This document shows, piece by piece, positions 46,452 to 55,238 of a DNA stretch of 64,000 bases. A model generated the notes under the pieces. That model ran no database searches, had not been told where the DNA came from, and saw only the letters and a program-made list of their open reading frames with translations. Positions within the stretch are counted from its first letter, which is position 1; every line of letters begins with the position of its first letter. The position numbers and the translations under genes are program-made. The DNA is from an uncultured Bacteroidales bacterium (GTDB lineage: Bacteria; Bacteroidota; Bacteroidia; Bacteroidales; Bacteroidaceae), in contig CAMAFY010000012.1 of the NCBI GenBank assembly GCA_945833885.1, forward strand, positions 1-64,000. The letters are read 5' to 3'.

Positions 46452-47048
46452 ATGAAAAAGCATAGCATCTTCCGATATCTCATCCTGCCGGCATTCATCT
46501 TTGCCGTCATTCCAATGGCGGTCTCCGCACAGCAGACGGCAGTTCCCGCACAGCAGACGGCAGAAATGCCCGAAGGCTTTGGAAATCCCATGCCCGTAGC
46601 GCCGCGTTACGGATACTGTAGCCACAGACAACTGCTCGAAAGCATGCCGGAATACGTGCAGGCTATGGCACAACTCAAGGCGTTGCGCGCCAAATACGAG
46701 CAGGAAGCCAGCCACAATGAGGAGGATTTCCGCCGGAGATTCCAGGAGTATCTCCAAGGCCAGAAGGATTTTCCCGAAGCCATTCTCCTCAAACGTCAGA
46801 GCGATCTGGAGCGGAGTATGGAGGAAGGCCTCGCGTTCAGGGCACAAGCCGACTCGCTGCTCCGGCAGGCGGAGAACGATTTGCTGCAACCTCTCCGTGC
46901 GCGTGTTGACCTTGCCATTAAATCCGTTGGCGAAGAGCACGGATATGAGTGCGTGGTCAATACGGATGCTGGGGTGTTCCCCTACCTCAATCCCGCAGTA
47001 AGCGAGGAGATTACGGTGTTCGTGATGGAAAAACTCCTTGCCGAATAA
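46452..47048 (+). CDS. OmpH/Skp-family periplasmic chaperone
   Basis: A 198-aa exported protein that should hold unfolded outer-membrane proteins in the periplasm. The signal peptide (MKKHSIFRYLILPAFIFAVIPMAVSAQ) is followed by a duplicated AQQTAVPAQQTAE made by an 18-bp direct repeat. The OmpH start YGYCSHRQLLESMPEYVQAMAQLKALRAKYEQEA leads into long charged helices forming the tentacles, and the final beta segment is YECVVNTDAGVFPYLNP. In Bacteroidetes ompH genes usually precede murI, as here (52 bp). Confidence 0.88.
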   Translation: MKKHSIFRYLILPAFIFAVIPMAVSAQQTAVPAQQTAEMPEGFGNPMPVAPRYGYCSHRQLLESMPEYVQAMAQLKALRAKYEQEASHNEEDFRRRFQEYLQGQKDFPEAILLKRQSDLERSMEEGLAFRAQADSLLRQAENDLLQPLRARVDLAIKSVGEEHGYECVVNTDAGVFPYLNPAVSEEITVFVMEKLLAE

Positions 47049-47100
47049 CCCTTTTTCCAAAGGATGGCGACAAGAAACCTCCCGCGGACTCCCAAAAACT

Positions 47101-47913
47101 ATGATAGGAATTTTTGACAGTGGCTATGGTGGTCTGAGCGTTTTCAGGCAGATTCGCCGTCTTATGCCGGAGTATGATTACCTCTACCTCGGCGATAATG
47201 CCCGCGCACCTTATGGTCCACGCTCCTATGATGTCGTCTATCATTACACCTTGCAGGCGGTTGAGGCTCTCTTTTCACGGGGATGCGAACTCGTAATCCT
47301 GGCGTGCAACACCGCATCCGCCAAGGCTCTCAGGACCATTCAGCAGAACGACTTGCAGCGGTTGGGCGCGGAACGCCGCGTATTGGGCGTCATCCGGCCT
47401 ACCGTAGAGGCGATAGGCGACATCACAAAGACAAGACATATCGCCGTACTTGCCACACAAGGCACGGTGGGATCGTTGTCCTACAACCTTGAAATCGCAA
47501 AACTTTTCCCCGACATCCACGTTACCGCACAGGCTTGTCCTATGTGGGTTCCGCTGGTGGAATACGGCGAATACGATACCCCGGGGGCGGACTATTTCGT
47601 GAAGAAGCGCATAGACGCCGTCATGAACACCGACCCTCTCATCGACACACTCGTGCTGGCGTGTACCCATTATCCCCTGCTGATGGACAACATCCGCCGT
47701 TTTACTCCCCCGGGAGTGCACGTGCTTCCTCAGGGAGACATCATCGCCTCGTCGCTGAAAGACTACCTTTTCCGGCATCCCGAAATGGATGAACGTCTGC
47801 AAAAGCACGGCACGGCACGCTTCCTGACGACGGAAGATCCGCAGAAGTTCTACGACAGCGCCACCATTTTCATCCCGCATACCGATGTTCATGTGGAGCG
47901 CATTCAACTCTGA
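47101..47913 (+). CDS. murI: Glutamate racemase
   Basis: Makes D-glutamate for peptidoglycan. Start at MIGIFDSGYGGLSVFRQIRRLMP (47101), giving 270 aa. Both catalytic cysteines are present, in LACNTASAKAL and LACTHYPLL, as are the FDSGYGG Asp/Ser and GDNARAPYG loops. It follows ompH by 52 bp and probably shares its promoter. A 22-bp array begins 35 bp after its stop codon. Confidence 0.95.
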   Translation: MIGIFDSGYGGLSVFRQIRRLMPEYDYLYLGDNARAPYGPRSYDVVYHYTLQAVEALFSRGCELVILACNTASAKALRTIQQNDLQRLGAERRVLGVIRPTVEAIGDITKTRHIAVLATQGTVGSLSYNLEIAKLFPDIHVTAQACPMWVPLVEYGEYDTPGADYFVKKRIDAVMNTDPLIDTLVLACTHYPLLMDNIRRFTPPGVHVLPQGDIIASSLKDYLFRHPEMDERLQKHGTARFLTTEDPQKFYDSATIFIPHTDVHVERIQL

Positions 47914-47947
47914 ATCGCAGCAGTCGATTGTGGAAGATGCTGAAATT

Positions 47948-48160
47948 TGCGCGCCTGGCTTTTGACGAATGTGTGCAAGACCTTTACGGTTCGCCTGTCA
48001 AGCCTTTGACAAAGGCGTGCAAAGTTTTTGGCAAGAGCGTGCAAGACTTTTGCAATTCGTCTGTCAAGTCTTTGACGAGTGCTTTCAAAATATCTGAAGA
48101 GCGCGTTCAAGACTTTTGACAAAGGCATGCAAAGTTTTTGGCAAGAGCGTGCAAAACATC
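47948..48160. repeat. 22-bp degenerate tandem array, about 10 units, just upstream of cysC
   Basis: Units at 47948, 47970, 47992, 48014, 48036, 48058, 48080, 48102, 48124 and 48146, for example GGCGTGCAAAGTTTTTGGCA. Units 48014 and 48124 are nearly identical, 110 bp (five units) apart. The array ends about 20 bp before the cysC start, so it would form the cysC leader or block its promoter. Confidence 0.85.
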
Positions 48161-48178
48161 AAATGATACGATAAATTT

Positions 48179-48769
48179 ATGCAAGATATTGACAATCTTT
48201 ACCCCATCACTGACCGCATGTTGCCCCGTGCAGCGAAGGAAGAACTGCTGCATCAACGCGGTGTGATGATTTGGATGACCGGACTCTCAGGCTCGGGAAA
48301 AAGCACCGTAGCACTGGCTCTTGAGCGCGAACTTCACCGCAGAGGACGCCTCGTTCGTCTGCTCGACGGCGACAATGTCCGCACGGGCATCAACCGTGGC
48401 CTCGGATTTTCGCCCGAAGACCGTTTGGAGAACATCCGCCGTATTGCCGAAGTCGGACGCCTGTTTGTCGATACCGGCATCATCACCATCGCCTGCTTTG
48501 TCAGCCCTACACGCGAACTTCGTGATTTGGCACGCGGCATAATCGGTAGCGAAGACTTCCTTGAAGTGTTCATTTCCACCCCACTTTCCGAGTGCGAACG
48601 CCGCGATGTGAAGGGGCTTTATGCCCGTGCGCGCCGTGGGGAAGTCAAGGACTTTACGGGTATTTCCGCCCCGTTTGAGGCCCCCGAGCACCCGGCATTG
48701 AGCCTCGATACTTCGAAACTTTCCGTTGAGGAGAGTGTGGAAAGCATCATCCGCCTCCTCAATCTCTAA
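48179..48769 (+). CDS. cysC: Adenylylsulfate (APS) kinase
   Basis: Phosphorylates APS to PAPS. The 196-aa protein has the P-loop GLSGSGKST (about residue 35), the LDGDNVRTGINRGLGFSPEDRLENIRRIAEV signature, FVSPTRELRD and the lid RDVKGLYARARRGEVKDFTGI. A short N-terminal extension (QDIDNLYPITDRMLPRAAKEEL) is typical of Bacteroidetes forms. The start ATG lies about 20 bp from a 22-bp repeat array. cysD follows at 189 bp. Confidence 0.94.
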   Translation: MQDIDNLYPITDRMLPRAAKEELLHQRGVMIWMTGLSGSGKSTVALALERELHRRGRLVRLLDGDNVRTGINRGLGFSPEDRLENIRRIAEVGRLFVDTGIITIACFVSPTRELRDLARGIIGSEDFLEVFISTPLSECERRDVKGLYARARRGEVKDFTGISAPFEAPEHPALSLDTSKLSVEESVESIIRLLNL

Positions 48770-48957
48770 GGCCTTCTTTCAGAAGTTTCAGGCTGGTTTC
48801 TTGGATTTTTTCCAAGCCGCTCTCTATGATTTCAGGACGCCTTATCGGATTCCTTCCGCCGAAAAAACGGACATTCCCCGTAAAAATCTCGCCATTCCCC
48901 AATGATGGCTTCCGCGAAGTCCATCGAAAACTTACCTCGTAAATATCAAAAACAGCA

Positions 48958-49869
48958 ATGTCAGAAAACTATAACCTCAGTCATTTGAAGGAACTCGAAG
49001 CCGAGTCCATATACATTATCCGCGAAGTTGCTGCGGAATTTGAGAACCCTGTCATGCTCTATTCCATAGGAAAGGACTCGAGTGTCATGGTACGTCTTGC
49101 CGAAAAGGCCTTTGCTCCCGGTAAGGTTCCATTCCCACTTATGCACATCGATTCCAAATGGAAGTTCCGCGAAATGATAGAGTTTCGCGACCGTTATGCG
49201 GCAGAGCACGGCTGGGACCTCATTGTTGAGAGCAACGAGGACGCCTTCAAGGCCGGTGTAGGTCCGTTCACGCATGGTTCAAAGGTGCATACCGACCTGA
49301 TGAAGACCCAGGCTTTGCTTGCGGCACTCGACAAACACAAGTTCGATGCTGCGTTCGGAGGGGCTCGACGTGACGAGGAAAAGAGCCGCGCCAAGGAAAG
49401 AATCTTCTCCTTCCGCGACCAATTCCACCAGTGGGATCCGAAGAATCAGCGTCCGGAACTGTGGGATATCTATAACGCCCGCGTAAGAAAAGGCGAAAGT
49501 ATCCGTGTTTTCCCCCTCAGCAACTGGACGGAACTGGACATTTGGCAGTATATCCGCCTCGAAAACATCCCTATCGTGCCGCTATACTTTGCAAAAGAGC
49601 GTCCGGTCATCAATCTTGACGGCCAACTTATTATGCCCGATGACGACCGTTTGCCCGCGGAATACCGCGACCGCATTGAGATGAAGAAGATACGTTTCCG
49701 CACTCTCGGATGCTGGCCCCTTACAGGTGCCATTGAAAGTGAGGCGGATACCATCGAAAAGATTGTAGAAGAAATGATGACCACTACGAAGTCGGAGCGT
49801 ACAACCCGCGTTATTGACTTCGACCAGGAGGCATCGATGGAGCAGAAGAAGCGCGAAGGCTACTTCTGA
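48958..49869 (+). CDS. cysD: Sulfate adenylyltransferase subunit 2 (CysD)
   Basis: Adenylylates sulfate with ATP to APS, normally as a heterodimer with the GTPase CysN. The 303-aa protein shows the PP-loop [17 protein letters not shown], the [23 protein letters not shown] block and the C-terminal [25 protein letters not shown] motif. It is complete. A strong terminator begins 104 bp after the stop and no cysN is in the window, which is unusual since cysD and cysN are nearly always adjacent. Confidence 0.95.
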   Translation: MSENYNLSHLKELEAESIYIIREVAAEFENPVMLYSIGKDSSVMVRLAEKAFAPGKVPFPLMHIDSKWKFREMIEFRDRYAAEHGWDLIVESNEDAFKAGVGPFTHGSKVHTDLMKTQALLAALDKHKFDAAFGGARRDEEKSRAKERIFSFRDQFHQWDPKNQRPELWDIYNARVRKGESIRVFPLSNWTELDIWQYIRLENIPIVPLYFAKERPVINLDGQLIMPDDDRLPAEYRDRIEMKKIRFRTLGCWPLTGAIESEADTIEKIVEEMMTTTKSERTTRVIDFDQEASMEQKKREGYF

Positions 49870-49972
49870 TTTCCGATGTTTCCGATGCGTTTCCGCGCTG
49901 GCGACAGTGGGAAATGCCGGAATCCTCGCCCCGAATGTCGGATCACGTCATTCTTTTCTACCGATATTTTTT

Positions 49973-50020
49973 ATCCCCTCCTCCGTGTTTCGCATGCGGA
50001 GGAGGGGATTTTCTTTTTTC
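49973..50020 (+). terminator. Terminator after cysD
   Basis: A perfect 13-bp stem ATCCCCTCCTCCG / CGGAGGAGGGGAT, 11-nt loop, followed by TTTCTTTTTTC. Confidence 0.88.
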
Positions 50021-50030
50021 TTTCATTAGT

Positions 50031-50140
50031 CATCGCGAACCCTTCTTTCATTCATCGCGAGCCCTTCTTTCAGCCATCGCGAGCCCTTCTTTCATTCATC
50101 GCGAACTCTTCTTTCAGTCATTGCGAACCTTTTTTCCGTC
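50031..50140. repeat. 22-bp tandem array, 5 well-conserved units
   Basis: CATCGCGAACCCTTCTTTCA plus two bases, starting at 50031, 50053, 50075, 50097 and 50119. A diverged half unit precedes at about 50009, and another unit may follow at 50141. These are the least diverged copies in the window. They lie directly after the cysD terminator. Confidence 0.9.
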
Positions 50141-50219
50141 GTCGTGATTTTTACCTTCTGTCAATTCGTGTTCGTCCTTCTGAGGATGGGGGGACGGATT
50201 CCGGAGGTTGCGAAAAGGA

Positions 50220-50259
50220 AGTCCCCCGGCGCAAGACGTGGAGCCTTGTCCGGGGGACT
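50220..50259 (-). terminator. Terminator after the DUF5606 gene
   Basis: A 10-bp GC stem AGTCCCCCGG / CCGGGGGACT with a 20-nt loop; on the minus strand it is followed by TCCTTTTC. Confidence 0.7.
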
Positions 50260-50314
50260 GTCGTTTTCGTATGATAGGGTGAATGTTGTTTGCTGTCTGA
50301 CGAGCGTTGGCGGC

Positions 50315-50776
50315 TTATTTCTCTTCGCTTTCGCTGGCGGTTTCAGCCTCGCCTTCGCTGACGGTCATCTCGTTGCTGGGCATTTTCTCAACGAAAGTGG
50401 TGTATCCTGCCTCGATGAGGATGTTGTACCACTGCACAAGTTTGCGGATATCGGAGAAGTGAACGCGGTCGCGGTCCCAGTTGGGCAGGGCCTTGTCCAT
50501 GATGTTCTGTAGTTCTTCTTCATTGGCATCCTTGTGTCCTACCTCGGTTTTGCCTTGAAGGGCATCGTAGAGGTTTTGGAAAACCTGCATAAGGTTCACG
50601 TCATCGCTGTCGGTAAACATGCTGACGTCGCCGAGAGATGTCACGCGATCGTGCATGCCGGCAGGGAAACGGCGGTGCTGAGCATCGAGGGTTTCAACGA
50701 TAAGTGTGCGGTTTCCGCGTGAAACAAGTTTATAGAGACCGGGTTTGCCAGAGATGGCGAGGATGATGTCTTGCAT
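50315..50776 (-). CDS. DUF5606 family protein
   Basis: A 153-aa cytosolic protein found across Bacteroidetes without known function. The N-terminal MQDIILAISGKPGLYKLVSRGNRTLIVETLD resembles a small SH3-like or ferredoxin-like barrel, followed by helices (NLMQVFQNLYDALQG; FSDIRKLVQWYNILIEAGYTTF) and an acidic low-complexity tail (SEGEAETASESEEK). A TATCTTTG promoter-like box lies upstream on the minus strand at 50865-50872. Confidence 0.82.
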   Translation of the reverse strand: MQDIILAISGKPGLYKLVSRGNRTLIVETLDAQHRRFPAGMHDRVTSLGDVSMFTDSDDVNLMQVFQNLYDALQGKTEVGHKDANEEELQNIMDKALPNWDRDRVHFSDIRKLVQWYNILIEAGYTTFVEKMPSNEMTVSEGEAETASESEEK

Positions 50777-50994
50777 TGTTCTATATCAAAAATATATAGG
50801 TTTGTGTGAGATAAAATGGATATTCCTGTCGTTTTTTGCGAAGTGTTTTCCGCAAATTGCACGGCAAAGATAGTAAATTCTTCGCGATTTCGTAGTGTTT
50901 ATGGCTGAAAAAACGCAGTTACCCTTGTAATTCCCTGTTCGAAATGCTGTGTTCCGCCTTTTTTTTCTCCGCTTGCCCGTGGTGGGTCCGGCGC

Positions 50995-51837
50995 TTATCG
51001 TCGGGTATAGCGGTGGTATTTCAGGGCAGGAACCCCAAGCGCCATGATGGCGTAGAGCCGGTGTCCCTGCGGCAGATGCAGGAGTTCTGCCGTACGACGC
51101 TGGCCAAAGAGTTTGCAGGCTGTCTGCACAAATCCCAGATAGATTTGCGAAATGCCGTGGGCTTCCGCCATCAGCGATGCGTTTTGGTAGGCAAGGTTGC
51201 AGTCCTGCCACCCGAAATCGTAGCCCTTTGGTGCGGAAAAGGCAAGGACGACGTTGGCATTGCACACCGAAGGTCGCTCACCTGCCTCCCATCTTTTCCG
51301 AAAAACCTCCAGCGCAGGCGCCTGTTTGTAGAGGTCGGTAAGGAACAATTTGGTGAAAGGCTTCACGATAGGGTGGAGAAGAATCCGTGCCAGGCGCAGG
51401 AAGAAGCGCATTGTGGCATCCTCAATGCCCTGAATGTCGCTGCTTTCGCGGATGACGCTGACGTGAACGCGGCGGGAATTCTCCGCTGTCGGGGCATATC
51501 GCGCCGCTTCCAGCACATCGTTGATGACATTCTCCGGCACTGGTCGCGAGGTGATGCTGCGGTTCGACCGCCGGCTGCGCATGAGTTCGAGCAGACTTTC
51601 GGGTGTCGGGCGTAAGTCTTCCCGCACTTCGCAGACGTTCTCCTGTGGAAACGCCGAATGCTCCAATGCTCCCGACGGACAGAGCGCGGCACAGTGGCCG
51701 CAATCGATGCAGTTGTCGGGCTGTTCGACGGCGGGGACAGACTTTTCCGTGGACTGTATGAGCACGTTCTGCGGACATTCGCGGGCACAGGCGCCGCAAC
51801 GCAGACATTTTTCGTGGATGATTCGGATAGTTTTCAT
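50995..51837 (-). CDS. Ferredoxin-nitroreductase fusion protein
   Basis: Start placed at MKTIRIIHEKCLRCGAC (51837), 280 aa. Two 4Fe-4S clusters are encoded at CLRCGACARECP (about residues 10-21) and CIDCGHCAALCP (about 43-54). A flavin-dependent nitroreductase domain follows (MRSRRSNRSITSRPVPENVINDVLEAARYAPTAENSR; final IYLGFVQTACK and IMALGVPALKYHR). Such fusions are common in anaerobes and probably pass electrons from the clusters to FMN; substrate is unknown. A TAAATTTG box lies only 6 bp before the chosen ATG, so either the mRNA is leaderless or the box is not used. Confidence 0.9.
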   Translation of the reverse strand: MKTIRIIHEKCLRCGACARECPQNVLIQSTEKSVPAVEQPDNCIDCGHCAALCPSGALEHSAFPQENVCEVREDLRPTPESLLELMRSRRSNRSITSRPVPENVINDVLEAARYAPTAENSRRVHVSVIRESSDIQGIEDATMRFFLRLARILLHPIVKPFTKLFLTDLYKQAPALEVFRKRWEAGERPSVCNANVVLAFSAPKGYDFGWQDCNLAYQNASLMAEAHGISQIYLGFVQTACKLFGQRRTAELLHLPQGHRLYAIMALGVPALKYHRYTRR

Positions 51838-51886
51838 GGCGGCAAATTTACGCATTTATTATGATTTTCGCCATCTTCCGTGTGAT

Positions 51887-52083
51887 AAGTAGGTTTCAAA
51901 AATTAGTTATACAATAATTGTTGTTATGTTTTTATATAGGTAATAACATAATTTCCGTGTTCTTTGGCGCATATATTTCCTTTGGTTTCGGTCATATAGC
52001 CCGCTATACTTCTTCAACACAAAGCAAATATCTGCATCCAAATACCACAGAACTTATGTTAAACTAATTGTTGAAACCTACTT
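51887..52083. mobile_element. MITE-like element with 22-bp terminal inverted repeats
   Basis: AAGTAGGTTTCAAAAATTAG at the left end and its inverted counterpart ending AAACCTACTT at the right pair at 21 of 22 positions over 22 bp. The 197-bp element is A/T-rich and non-coding. Its right half is repeated, diverged, at 34078-34175, and its ends recur at 24037 and 31811. No transposase is present. A structured RNA or a non-autonomous mobile element are both possible. Confidence 0.6.
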
Positions 52084-52270
52084 TAAGATGCGCTTATGCC
52101 CATTCTTTCCATCGGATGTTGTTGCGGAAAACGCTCATGTTTCCAACACAACGTTTCCAAACGTGGGTGAAACCATCCCTTTATCCTCTTCCAGCCCTGT
52201 CAGGAATCCTTGTGCTGTCGCCTGGATTTCCCCATATTCCTCCCCGTCTGTTGCCCTGTGCTTGGCGGAA

Positions 52271-52424
52271 AGTTCCGAAGTCTCGATTGTAAAGTTCCGA
52301 TGTTTTCAATGTAAAGTTCCGATGTTTTGATTGGAAAGTGCGGATGTTTCAAACATGAAGTGCCGATGTTTTGGAGGCAAACCACGGATGTTTCGGGCAA
52401 GGAGTTCCGCATTTTTTGCCGCCT
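52271..52424. repeat. 22-bp degenerate tandem array, 7 units
   Basis: Units at 52271, 52293, 52315, 52337, 52359, 52381 and 52403 begin AGTTCCGATG or AGTGCGGATG followed by TTTT and end near GGAA. All steps are exactly 22 bp. This belongs to the AAAGTGCGGA motif family. Confidence 0.85.
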
Positions 52425-52735
52425 TTTCCGTCCTTTCCATCCCCATTTTTCCAAAATTCTCCTGATTCGCATTTGTTGTTCCTGCCGAAAAATGTGGAAA
52501 AGCGCCTCTCCGAATCCTGTCCTTGCCGCTCTGACATCGGTGAAATGATGCGGCGCCAGCCGTTTTTTGCGCTAAAAGGGGTGCGTTGGACTGTCAAAAT
52601 CCTTTAAGGTTCCCGCCATTTTCCGTCCCGTTTTTCCAGTTGCCGAAGCCCTTTCCCCGACGGCGTGTGCAGTGCTCTTCCACCTCCCTTACCTCCCTTG
52701 CAGCCTCGGACGTTGGCATCCTGCGTCACAAAGAA

Positions 52736-52772
52736 CGCCCGCCTCCCCGGAAAGTGTTCGGAGAGGCGGGCG
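52736..52772 (-). terminator. Terminator after the GH92 gene
   Basis: CGCCCGCCTC and GAGGCGGGCG form a GC-rich stem; the minus strand continues TTCTTTG. It lies 57 bp past the GH92 stop and would end the glycosidase operon. Confidence 0.65.
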
Positions 52773-52828
52773 GATGCTGGGCGCACGTTGCGGCAGACTA
52801 TGGCCGGCGGTGCGTCAGGGTGCGGGAA

Positions 52829-55075
52829 TCATTTGCCCATAACGTAGGTGAGTTTGCCGCCTTGTACGATGTCGGCATGCTCGATATAGTTCTTTTTGTA
52901 GGTCTTTCCATTGAGGAGGATCTTCTTCACATACTTGTTTTCCTCCGACAAGCCTTTGGCTTCAATCTCGAAAGTCTTGCCGCCGTCGAGGTGAAGCGTG
53001 AAGTGTTTCATCTGCGGGGCTCCGAAAACGTAGCGTGCGCTGACGGGGTCGACGGGGTAGAATCCCATGGCAGAGAGCATATACCATGCCGACATCTGTC
53101 CGCAATCGTCGTTTCCGCACAGACCATCAGCCTTGGGCAGGTACTGCGTGTCGAAGATTTCGCGCACGAGTTCTGCCGTGCGTCGAGGCTGACCAGCCAA
53201 AGCATAGAAGTAGGCAACGTGGTGAGAAGGCTCGTTTCCGTGGGCATACTGGCCGATAAGTCCGGTGACGTCGCTCAGCGTGCTCTCGAGTTTCGTGGTG
53301 AAGAACGTGTCGAGGCGCTTGATGAATTCGGTCTTTCCGCCGAGGAGTTCGATGAGTCCGTCGACATCGTGCTGCACATGCCAGGTGTATTGCCAGGCGT
53401 TACCCTCGGTATAGTCGCCACCGCTGCTTTCGGCGTGCGCGAGTCCGGCGGGGTCGAAGGGCGTCTTCCAGGTGCCGTCGGCAAGTCTCGGACGCATGAA
53501 TCGCGTTTCGGGGTCGAAGAGATGCTTGTACCATGTGGCACGTTCCGCGAAGTATTCGGCATCCTCGGTGCGGCCCATGAGGCGTGCCATGTCGGCGGCG
53601 GCGTAGTCGTCATAGACACTTTCGAGGGTCGAACTTACGCTTTCCGCCTCGGTGAGGTCGGTGGGGAAGTAGCCGTACTTCGTGTAGACCTCCCAGTTGC
53701 TCTTGAGGGGATGCGACACGGTCTGCGTACGTTTGATGGCCTCGAAGGCGCGGTCGGCGTCGTAATCACGGAAACCCTTGTGGTAGGCTTCCGCCACAAT
53801 GCTCACGGCATGGTTGGCGATCATGCAGTAATTGTCGCGGCCCCAGAGTCCCCAGATGGGCAGATGGCCCTCGCTTTCGGCGAAACTTACGAGGCTGCGT
53901 ACAAAGGGATTGACCTTTTCGGGCACGAGAAGGGTGTAGAAAGGATGGGCAGCGCGGTAGGTATCCCAGCAACTGAAGGTGGAAAAGTACTCAGTTCCCA
54001 CCTCCGTCTGCGCGGGATTTCCCTTCGAATCGCGGTAGCGGCCGTCGACGTCGGCAATGTTGTTGGGCTGGATGAGCGCATGATAGAATCCCGTATAGAA
54101 GTTCTTTTTCTGCTCTTCCGTGCCGTCAATCTCCACGCGTGCGAGATAAGAGTCCCAGGTAGCATCGGCCTTTTCCACGAGGCTGTCGAAGACGCTTGCA
54201 GGGAGTCCCGGTGTGCGGCCTTCAAGGGGCATGGGTTCCTGGCCCCAGGGCTGCAGTCCGGCCGCCAGTTGTCCCATTTCGGTCTGCAGATTGCGGCGTG
54301 CGCCGTCGAGACTGTAACTCGAAAGGGCAACGGTGACGCCAAGTTGCTCGCCTTTTGCCAGACGGAAACGGTTGACGATGCGCTTGCCTTTCTCGCCTTT
54401 TTCCATTTTCAGGAACTCCTGTTTCGCAACGGGATGGTTGAAACGCATGACGAACCAGTAGTCCTGTTCCACCCAAACCGTGTTGCGGACGTGGCCGCTG
54501 AGGGTGTATTCGTCGTCCATCTGCACCTCGCAGGCGTTGGTCTGTGTGTGGTATTGCTTCTCGTTCCATGCCGGGGCGTGGTTGAGGTCGACGAGGAGCG
54601 CGGCGTTTTCCGGGTCATCGAACGTGAAACGGTATACGCCGGTGTGGGGAGTGGAGGTGACTTCCGCCTTTACCCGCGGGCCGTCGAGGAAGACACTGTA
54701 ATAGCCGGGACGGGCATTCTCGCTCGATTTCTTGAAGGCGGAGTAGTAGTCTGCCGGATTGTGGCTGGCCTCACCCTTGATGTTCGCGGGCATGATGAGG
54801 ACATCTCCGAGGTCCATGCACCCCGTTCCGTTGAGGTGGGTTTGGGTAAATCCCCAGATGGTAAGGTCGGTTCCTACGTATTCCGAGCAGTAATTCCAGC
54901 CCACACCGCCGGTGACGGGCGATGCCTGTACAAGTCCGAAGGGGACGCAGGCTCCGGGAAAGGTGTGGCCGGTGCCGATGCTGCCGACGAAGGGGTCGAC
55001 ATATTTGGTGAAATTGCCGGCAAAGGCAGCGCTGCTACCAGCCAGCATCAGGGAGAGAAGAATGGATTTTTGCAT
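52829..55075 (-). CDS. GH92 family alpha-mannosidase
   Basis: A 748-aa exported enzyme (signal peptide MQKSILLSLMLAGSSAAFAG) of the calcium-dependent GH92 family, which removes alpha-linked mannose, chiefly from N-glycans. Family features in order: NFTKYVDPFVGSIGTGHTFPGACVPFGLVQASP, FTQTHLNGTGCMDLGDVLIMP, FYHALIQPNNIADVDGRY, YTWHVQHDVDGLIELLGG (acid region) and GNDDCGQMSAWYMLSAMGFYPVDP (base region). Which linkage it cuts cannot be told by eye. It is last in the minus-strand series GH29-GH3-GH92. The 830-aa ORF on the opposite strand is a coding shadow. Confidence 0.94.
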   Translation of the reverse strand: MQKSILLSLMLAGSSAAFAGNFTKYVDPFVGSIGTGHTFPGACVPFGLVQASPVTGGVGWNYCSEYVGTDLTIWGFTQTHLNGTGCMDLGDVLIMPANIKGEASHNPADYYSAFKKSSENARPGYYSVFLDGPRVKAEVTSTPHTGVYRFTFDDPENAALLVDLNHAPAWNEKQYHTQTNACEVQMDDEYTLSGHVRNTVWVEQDYWFVMRFNHPVAKQEFLKMEKGEKGKRIVNRFRLAKGEQLGVTVALSSYSLDGARRNLQTEMGQLAAGLQPWGQEPMPLEGRTPGLPASVFDSLVEKADATWDSYLARVEIDGTEEQKKNFYTGFYHALIQPNNIADVDGRYRDSKGNPAQTEVGTEYFSTFSCWDTYRAAHPFYTLLVPEKVNPFVRSLVSFAESEGHLPIWGLWGRDNYCMIANHAVSIVAEAYHKGFRDYDADRAFEAIKRTQTVSHPLKSNWEVYTKYGYFPTDLTEAESVSSTLESVYDDYAAADMARLMGRTEDAEYFAERATWYKHLFDPETRFMRPRLADGTWKTPFDPAGLAHAESSGGDYTEGNAWQYTWHVQHDVDGLIELLGGKTEFIKRLDTFFTTKLESTLSDVTGLIGQYAHGNEPSHHVAYFYALAGQPRRTAELVREIFDTQYLPKADGLCGNDDCGQMSAWYMLSAMGFYPVDPVSARYVFGAPQMKHFTLHLDGGKTFEIEAKGLSEENKYVKKILLNGKTYKKNYIEHADIVQGGKLTYVMGK

Positions 55076-55238
55076 TGAAGGTTAACGTGTGTCAGAGGGT
55101 TATGATAAGTGGCTTCCTGCTGCCGGAGGGGGAAAGTTCCTACGGAAGTGCGGCGTGCCCCGCCGGTAACGTGCGAAGCCGTTCCGTGAAAAGCCGGAGG
55201 CAGGTCTGGAAAGGCTTCGCAGAAGGAGGGTAGAAACG

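Noticed and set aside
52586-55078. 830-aa open frame on the + strand opposite the whole GH92 gene
   Set aside because: The minus strand encodes a complete GH92 enzyme with all family motifs. The opposite frame is open because of codon bias and has low-complexity Val/Gly/Glu composition without domains.
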